From positions 620,001 to 684,000 of the forward strand of contig LSAX01000010.1 in NCBI GenBank assembly GCA_001557505.1: DNA of 64,000 nucleotides, read 5' to 3'. Of the stretch, positions 57,730 to 64,000 are shown piece after piece. The DNA comes from Reticulascus tulasneorum. Its lineage: Eukaryota; Ascomycota; Sordariomycetes; Glomerellales; Reticulascaceae. The notes beneath the pieces were generated by a model, which was given only the letters and a program-made list of their open reading frames with translations, had not been told where the DNA came from and did not search any database. Position 1 is the stretch's first letter; every line of letters starts with the position of its first letter. The translations under genes were made by a program, and so were the position numbers.

Positions 57730-59551
57730 ATGGCTCAGCGACAGGGCGAATCCGCCGGCTACTACGGTGGCCAGGAGTATCAAGATCCCGGGTATGGAAT
57801 GAAGCAGCAGCCCCCGCAGCAGCAGCAGCAGCAGCAAGAATACCAGCAGCAAAACTACCAGCAGCAGGACTACCAGCAGAATGGTTACCAACAGAATGGT
57901 AACCAACAGAACTACCAACCAGAATACCAGCAGGGTTATCCCCCACCGCAGCAGCAGCCACCGCAGTATGGGCAGAGCAATGGCCAAAGCAATGGCTACG
58001 GGTATAACGCGCCGCAGCCTGGGCACGATCCGGAGAAGTACACTTTTGATCAGGCTTTCAAAATCGAGAAGCCAAAGTACAACGACCTTTGGGCTGCGAT
58101 CCTGGTGCGTCGCGCAATGCGAACCCCAAGACAATGCTATTATGAGTGTGCTAACGTAATTTCCTTCTCGCAGTTCATCCTCGTCTTCCTGGGCTATGCT
58201 GGTGTATCTGGACTTGTGATCCAGGGCTATGCGTCGACAAGGGGAACGAACGGCGGTGGTATCTACGACGGAAGCAACACCTTCGGCCTTGATACCAATA
58301 CCATTGTCCTCTTCGCCTTCTGTCTCGCCGTCTCGATCGTCCTCAGCTACGCCTACGTATGGTTGGCGCGACTGTTCCCGAAGCAGTTCATCTGGATCAC
58401 GGGCATTCTTAACATCGTCTTCGCCCTGGGCACAGCCATCTACATGCTCTCGCAAAAGTACTGGTCTGGCGGCATCGTGTTCTTGATCTTCGGCGTCTTC
58501 CTCGTCATATGCTTCATCAGTTGGATTCCGCGCATTCCATTCTCGGCTCTGATGCTGAAGACCTCAATTGACGTCTCCAAGCAGTTTGGCCATGTGTACT
58601 TGGTCAGCTTCATTGGCGGCGTGTTGGCGACTGCGTTGGCGGCATGGTATTCGATTACCCTGGTAGCCGTGTACTCCAAATACCAGCCATCGACAAGCAA
58701 TCCGCAATGCGACAACGGCGGATGCAGCCAAGGCAAGGTCATTGGGCTGATCGTCTTCATCACCTTTGCCATGTATTGGATCTCAGAGGTGCTCAAAAAT
58801 GTCATCCACACCACGATTTCCGGTGTCTACGGATCGTGGTACTTTTGCGTGCGCAATTTCCCCAAGGGGGCGACTCGCGGCGCATTGAAGCGATCTTTGA
58901 CATACAGCTTTGGGTCCATTAGCTTCGGCAGTCTCATCGTGGCAATCATCAACCTTCTTCGCCAGATTTGCTCCGTCGCGCGACAGCAATCGTCAGCTAA
59001 TGGAAATATCGTCGGTTCCATCATGTTCTGCATCCTTGGTTGCCTTATTTCCCTGCTCGACTGGGCAGTCACCTTCCTGAACCGATACGCATTCTCGCAT
59101 ATTGCTCTGTACGGCAAGGCGTACATCCCCGCCGCCAAGGATACTTGGAAGATGATCAAGAACCGGGGTATCGATGCGCTGATCAATGTAAGTCCCAGCC
59201 GCACTCTCTGGATTTCGGACCTAACATTACCAGGAATGTCTCATCGGCCCAGTTCTATCTTTCGGTGCCACATTCATCGGCTATGCTTGCGCACTTCTCG
59301 CTTACTTGTACCTGCGCTTCACTGACCCTGAGTACAACCAAGACGGAGCCTACACCCCTGTTGTCGTGGCGTTTGCCTTCCTCATCGGCTTACAGATTGC
59401 GAATGTCTTCACGACACCGCTGTCTAGCGGAATTGATACTATATTTGTCGCTGCTGCTTGGGATCCGGAGGTTATGATGCAGGAGCATCCTCAGCTGTAC
59501 GATGAGATGGTTAAGGTCTACCCGCATGTGCAACAAGCGATCCATGCATAA
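57730..59551 (+). CDS. pns1: CTL-family choline-transporter-like protein Pns1
   Basis: Exons 57730-58104, 58174-59187 and 59234-59551 give 568 aa. The N-terminal about 105 residues are Gln/Tyr/Asn/Pro-rich with a CAG-encoded poly-Gln run (about 27-37) and repeated YQQ(N/Q) units, probably disordered and cytosolic. The membrane part has about ten helices and the CTL signatures ISGVYGSWYF, RNRGIDALIN-type (KNRGIDALIN) and NRYAFSHIALYGKAYIPAAKDTW. The third exon completes the C-terminal helix pair (ECLIGPVLSFGATFIGY, then DTIFVAAAWDPEVM). Pns1 is a plasma-membrane protein of debated transport function. Intron 1 (69 nt) is in frame and stop-free, but its GTGCGT donor and TGCTAAC branch make splicing likely. 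Confidence 0.94.
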
Positions 59552-60263
59552 TATGATACTTGTCCTCGTTATTGTTATCAGACAGAACGGGGGTTGGAGT
59601 TTGGTATGGAAACTGGATATGGGATACCCTTTCTATATAGATTCGAGCATAGTTATTAGACTATGCCCCTGTGCCCCTGTTGTTCCATTTGGTACATCAG
59701 GATCGTGGAGTTTAAGTGCCTACCTTAGCATAGGTATTAATATTTGCAAAATCTTCAGATCGACATAGTGATTTGAATATGCGGTTGAGTCCACCATTAT
59801 TGAGCAAAGTCCAGTGTCGATTCCTCAGCCTAAAGGAGACCCCTCGTGATGAACTCGGCCCGCGCTTCCACGATCTGAACAAACCACTCCTCTTCGCTGA
59901 GCGCGTCCATGTGGTCCCTCACTAACGAACCTGGAACTCTTTCGGCCGCTCAGTGAGTCAAGTTTGTCACTATGCTCATTCTACACATCTAAGAGCTCCT
60001 CGGCTGGCCCCCTAAAGAAACCTGCGGATACCTCCCTATCTCCTGGTAATGAAATATTTATTTTGGATTACACCACAGATACTTGTACGCAGCCCACTGC
60101 CATGCTGTCAAATGTGTCAGAAGCGTCTCATCAATACGTTAATAACTAGTAATCTCTAACATTTCTTATGCTTACAAGTTATACAACTGTTCAGTAATCG
60201 GTAGAAGCAACAAGATAAAGCCACTAATCCTGGTAGACGGAATACGCCAGCTCCGTCGATCAT
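59552..60263. other. Intergenic region
   Basis: Convergent flanks of pns1 (+) and the next gene (-); no gene was recognised. Confidence 0.5.
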
Positions 60264-61214
60264 TTAATAGCTACCTATCGCAGGCGGGCGCGTATAATAT
60301 GCGTACCAAGTCTCAGAGTCCTCGCCGAGCGTATCATAAAAAGAGGCGCAAAGCGCATGTCCTGGAACCCTCATCCAACCTACTTCGCTTGAAGTGCAAC
60401 CGTAAAGAGGTTCGTAGCCATCCTCATGCTCAGTGTCCTCCTTCCATTGTGAATCAACTATGTTAACCCAGCCTTGGTCGAGAATGTCCACATGAGGCGT
60501 TCCTGACTCTACCCAGCTTCGTAACGCGGATTCATCGACATGGATGAAATACTTATATCGCGATCCATGATACCAGGCTATAGGCTTGTTGTTTGGGTTT
60601 TCGGCCCATTCAGCTTTGGCGGCCCAATCGCGAAAAGGTGCCCTGAGCTGATCTGGCGAAGCATTGTCAAGCGTATCTCGATCTTCGATAAAGGTCCAGT
60701 CAAGTATTTCAGCTATTTCGGGCGTATCCGATTCAGCGATTCCTTGTCGGGATCGGTCATTGACAACTTGTTTGAGAGACTCCCAAGCTGCGTTAAGCTC
60801 TTCGATATATGTGCAACGATAAACAACCCAGCCCCATTTGTCTTGTTTTCCAGCAGCCAGAGATCGCTTGATAGATCGCTCAGGAGAACCGGTGTCTGCA
60901 AGTTGGTCATTGTCGTCGCTGGCTACTTGTGTGGGCAAAGGAGTAGAGTTCGACGATGGTGCCATAAAGCCCCGGACGAATTGATTATTTGGTCGAATAC
61001 GTAGGGGATGGACGCTTGGAGGGGTAGTACGAATAGATGTAAAATGAGCCGAACTGCCAGGTCGCAAGAGCGGTGATCTTGTCAATTCGGGATGCTGCCA
61101 AAGATGAAACCTTGGGCCGCATGGGGCTGCAGCGGCGTGGTAAATTGATCGTGCTGTTTCTTTCGCTGAAAGAACTGCACGCATCGTCGACGAAGAAATG
61201 TCTGGCTGGGACAC
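60264..61214 (-). CDS. Hypothetical fungal protein
   Basis: An open frame of 316 codons. The coding-like part starts at the internal ATG at 60965 (about 233 aa): a Ser/Thr-rich lead, then KWGWVVYRCTYIEELNAAWESLKQVVNDRSRQGI, FIEDRDTLDNASPDQLRAPFRDWAA and GWVNIVDSQW. These Trp-rich blocks recur in a family of uncharacterised Ascomycota proteins of about 230 aa. The extra 83 residues before it (from 61214) are Arg/Ser/Pro-rich and could be 5' leader or a targeting sequence. No catalytic motif is visible and no intron is needed. Confidence 0.55.
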   Translation of the reverse strand: MSQPDISSSTMRAVLSAKETARSIYHAAAAPCGPRFHLWQHPELTRSPLLRPGSSAHFTSIRTTPPSVHPLRIRPNNQFVRGFMAPSSNSTPLPTQVASDDNDQLADTGSPERSIKRSLAAGKQDKWGWVVYRCTYIEELNAAWESLKQVVNDRSRQGIAESDTPEIAEILDWTFIEDRDTLDNASPDQLRAPFRDWAAKAEWAENPNNKPIAWYHGSRYKYFIHVDESALRSWVESGTPHVDILDQGWVNIVDSQWKEDTEHEDGYEPLYGCTSSEVGWMRVPGHALCASFYDTLGEDSETWYAYYTRPPAIGSY

Positions 61215-61628
61215 TGAGAAAGATCATAAGGTGTGGCAGGTATTTCACGGGGAGCATCAGTTCCATCTTTACTGGAACCCGGCGGAAGTATCCAATCCCT
61301 GACCCAGTGGCTCTCTCATCGGTACCAAACGCTGGCGCATTAGGGGACTTGTTGGGCAGTAATAATAGGAACGACCACCTCAGTTACCTACCTTACACAG
61401 GTAGGTACCTAAGGTAAGTAGGTAATTAATCCGTGCAGAAGTACTAGGTAACTTATTAGTTAGTACCTCTTGAAGGTACCGTAGCAGATCTTCACTCGCT
61501 AATTAGGTGGTCTGCATACCCCCGCCCCGCACACCCCCGGGCTCATAATTAGTACTTATAACCGCAACCTAATTATTTCGCCCCCTGTAGCTTAATTATG
61601 CACGACCACCACATTTCGACATCATCGG
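61215..61628. other. Intergenic region rich in ACCTA/TAGGT motifs
   Basis: Contains many ACCTA/TAGGT blocks and the imperfect hairpin at 61384-61425; no gene was seen. Confidence 0.55.
61384..61425. repeat. Imperfect inverted repeat (TTACCTACCTTA ... AAGGTAAGTAGGTAA)
   Basis: The arms are nearly complementary around a short loop. Clusters of such TACCTA/TAGGTA blocks are common in intergenic DNA of Sordariomycetes. Confidence 0.6.
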
Positions 61629-63632
61629 TTACATTGGACCCCCAGCAACACATACGCTATAGCCTAGCCACAGATTCTCGCAGTTGGACCCAATGCTCGG
61701 GTTCCATTTATACAACGTCCCAAAGTCAATCCCGCACTGCTGTTGGATGGCCCAGCACCCATCCCCCGACACAACTGTGTGCCAGGTTGCACAGGTCGCT
61801 GGCGCTCCGGATTGTGTTGGACCCGGTGGACCTGAGCCACTTTTGTAGTCGTGACAGGAGCTGAAGTGCTCGGTGTGCTGGAGGACGCAGTTGCTGAAAC
61901 GCAGTAGGCGTAGCCAACCCAGAGGTTTGCGCAATCAGTGCCGACTGGCGAAGAGAAAGGATGTCTTAGTGATATTCATCCGCCGAAGGAGGGGAGGAAC
62001 GTCATCATAGACGGAAGTGAGAGGCTTACCAGCAGGATTCCAGACATAGAACGTGTCTAGCGAGATTCCATTCTCATTGGCAATGGCCCAGCATCCGTCG
62101 CCTGCGACCGCGACGTGATAGCGCTGGCAACTTGACACGATACCCTCCTGCGTAGGGGCGCCTGTGTCGACCGCTGTGGAAGTGGCCGAGGACGTCGTCG
62201 TCGTTGTCGTCACCGGGGGCGTCCCTCTGGGCCCGTTCGCGCAGTATCTGAGACCAGGTTGCAGGACACAAGGGCTCAAACTTTGCGAGCTTGGATTCCA
62301 GGAGATAAAGTCCTCGAGATTGGCATCGTATGCTGACAGGGCAAAGTCACAGGTATTGATGTTGTTGGTGATAGTTGGGGCATCTGACTGCTGCCACTGG
62401 TCTTTTTGAGGGATGACTTCAACGTAGTCAACGTACGCAACGCAGCCCTGGGCCTCGGTGAGTGTCCACTGAGCGAGACTTGGCTCCACAAGTGGCGTGG
62501 GGCTCGGCGCGACGGTCTCCAGTAACGCCGTAGTAGTGACATAAGACGACGAAGTCAGCGTGTAGATGGGCGATGTGGAATATGGATACGCCGGGTACGT
62601 GTTGATATCGCCAACTGGTTGCACGCAGTAGGCCGTTTCGAGCCAGAGGTTAGTGCAGTCCTCGTCAATCGAAGGGTTGAGGAAGTAAAGGTCCCGAAGC
62701 GTGATACTTTCACGGATCGAGATCGACTGGCAGTAATCCCCGGCCTGTATCGTGTACCAGCGCGTACAATCAGACGTCGACTCTTGCTTGGCGTTCGTGG
62801 GTCGAGGCACGGCTGTCTGCGGCGGCGTCGGGGCCTGCGTGGTGGTCGGTACCGCAGAAGTAAACTCGCCGAGTGAGCCTCCTGGAGGTCTAAGAGAAGT
62901 AGAACGTCATGATTAGCATTGGATACATAACCTTCTACAGATTATCATCGGCATAGAGAGTTTTAAGAAAGGTTGCAACGGGACGAGCTAATCGTAGAGC
63001 GTGGTGACCTGGGCTTACCCGATACAGATCAAAGTTCCGACCATGGCATCGATGTTGGTACACAGGACGTTGATATTGGGGTTCCAACTGAGTAGATTGA
63101 CGGCACGTAAGCCACTGGTAGACTCAAGTATGCCATCACAGGTATCATCATACTGCACGCGATACATCGCACATGGTGTAGGAAGGCACAAGGAGTCGCC
63201 GGCCTGCAGGTTTGTGCAAGTCGGGTTGGTGTTGCCGGCCTTGATAATGGTGTAAGTGGGAACGCCGTTGTTCTCTGCAATAGAGTCACAGCTATATCCA
63301 GGCTGGACAATGTAAGGGCCGGAGCAGGTTGGGGTGTCGGGGGGTGTAGGATAAGGGTTAGTGCTGATTGCATATGGTGTGGGCGAGGTGAACGAGTAGC
63401 CTGTGACGCTGTAACTCGCTTTTACAGACTGGAATCCCTGGGCAAACTCGGCATGATAGCCAAAGGGTGAGTTCAGCTGGATCTCTACAACGCCGAGCAT
63501 ACAATCAGAGCAACTATCGGCTGTTGTACCCTCTGCGAGATTCTGGGATACTGCAACATCTAGTTCCGTTATGCTTGCTGACACTGGTTTTTCCGGGTGC
63601 CAGGACTTTTGTACAACCGGATGCCAGTCCAA
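61629..63632 (-). pseudogene. Multi-LysM protein gene, frameshifted and lacking its 5' end
   Basis: Exons up to 63019 (open to 63632), 62030-62889 and 61944 downward, with introns 62890-63018 and 61945-62029. It encodes an N-terminal DSCSDCMLGVVEIQLNSPFGY segment typical of the pre-LysM region of large fungal LysM proteins. Six LysM-like modules follow with CxxxxV/W...GDxCxxI...NP...C...Y/LC patterns; the fourth is degenerate. No start codon or signal peptide exists. The frame is open to 63632 only via non-ATG codons, and that DNA is antisense to CBM18 coding sequence. After VTTT near 61845 the frame must shift by one base to read the sixth LysM (TWHTVVSGDGCWAIQQQ, NPSIGSNCENLW, stop at 61629). 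Unshifted, it ends at 61674 with non-LysM sequence. LysM proteins bind chitin and often accompany subgroup-C GH18 genes. A sequencing error could explain the shift but not the missing 5' end. Confidence 0.8.
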
Positions 63633-64000
63633 CTGTGTGCTTCATCCCGAGCCACCAAGCGGCTCACCCAAGAATTCAGCCCTGAAGAGGAGTATGTAAC
63701 CTTTCGAGTGCTCGCAGTGATAACATTCAGCTAATAACGTCCTTCGCTAGTTATTGGATACTACGAGACTTGGAGTTATAGATCTTCTTGCAACCGGAAA
63801 TCCCCTAGTGATCTCCCGTTGAGAGAACTAACGCACCTCAATTATGCGTTTGCCTTTATCGACCCTAGCACCTACGAGCTGACTACTATGGATGCTGCGA
63901 CTACACAAGATCTCTGGAAACTGACAGTCGATACTAAAAAGTACAACCCCAATCTTAAAGTGTATGTCGCTGTCGGTGGCTGGACATTTTCCGATGATGG
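63571..64000 (+). pseudogene. GH18 subgroup-C (killer-toxin-like) chitinase, 5'-truncated, runs off window
   Basis: Exon 63571-63691 (left end arbitrary: an in-frame ATG) is joined by a GT-AG intron (63692-63750) to exon 63751 onward. The first exon holds only the second half of a hevein-like CBM18 (DFCTTGCQSNC) and the linker VLHPEPPSGSPKNS. The second begins the GH18 barrel: IGYYETWSYRSSC, then LTHLNYAFAFIDP and VYVAVGGWTF. The catalytic DxxDxDxE lies beyond the window. Family members have a signal peptide, LysM and the first half of CBM18 before this point, and that sequence is absent. The DNA to the left is antisense LysM-gene coding sequence. Substrate: chitin of own or prey walls. If an unnoticed upstream exon exists it could still be functional. 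Confidence 0.72.

Noticed and set aside
57649..58455. 268-codon minus-strand open frame rich in Leu/Val
   Set aside because: It is the antisense shadow of the CAG-rich start of pns1; the hydrophobic run comes from reading the poly-Gln codons backwards.
1..64000. tRNA, rRNA, CRISPR or transposon sequences
   Set aside because: No cloverleaf with B-box, rRNA core, regular spacer-repeat array, transposase or reverse-transcriptase motif, or long terminal repeats could be recognised by eye.

Overview
The window is nuclear DNA of a filamentous ascomycete (Pezizomycotina, most likely a Sordariomycete). The evidence is short introns (about 47-130 nt) with fungal splice signals, Zn2Cys6 and fungal-type regulators, a UstYa/DUF3328 protein, LysM/GH18 chitin-related genes, and fungal homologues of sconB/MET30, atg17, sfc1 and pns1. 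I saw no prokaryotic, viral, rRNA or tRNA signal. Gene models were built by hand: splice sites were accepted only where reading phase closes exactly and protein motifs run across the junction.

Layout. 0-10 kb is accessory: a seven-exon secreted HExxH metalloprotease (-), a cysteine-rich secreted protein (+), an ankyrin-repeat protein with a long hydrophobic tail (-) and a multi-pass membrane protein (+). 10.6-30.8 kb is rich in tailoring, detoxification and uptake functions: a mitochondrial-type cupin, a UstYa-like oxidase, a secreted type-B carboxylesterase, a Zn2Cys6 regulator divergent from a glutathione transferase, an unresolved secreted-protein locus, a TauD-type dioxygenase divergent from a Dal5-type transporter, a flavin monooxygenase and a secreted DUF3237 protein. 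No polyketide synthase, NRPS, terpene synthase or repeat-type RiPP precursor was seen.

32.6-59.6 kb is a conserved housekeeping block: twinfilin, mitochondrial succinate/fumarate carrier, the F-box/WD40 sulfur regulator sconB/MET30, a histidine-phosphatase-fold membrane protein, an EF-hand MscS channel, a Zn-cluster-less fungal transcription factor, an F-box-like cysteine-rich protein, Atg17, a two-TM protein with a STAND-like N terminus, and a CTL-type (Pns1) transporter. 60-64 kb is accessory again: a hypothetical protein, then a LysM gene and a GH18 chitinase head to head. Both look broken: the LysM gene has a frameshift and no 5' end, and the chitinase begins in mid-CBM18.

Most interesting points: (i) four GC-AG introns among about 51 modelled; (ii) an apparent deletion junction that removed the 5' ends of both the LysM and GH18 genes; (iii) a candidate sulfonate uptake/oxidation unit (dioxygenase, transporter, flavin monooxygenase); (iv) an orphan UstYa oxidase in a tailoring-gene neighbourhood without a backbone gene; (v) a histidine-phosphatase homologue with Tyr in place of the second catalytic His; (vi) stop-free, frame-preserving introns in sconB, atg17 and pns1.
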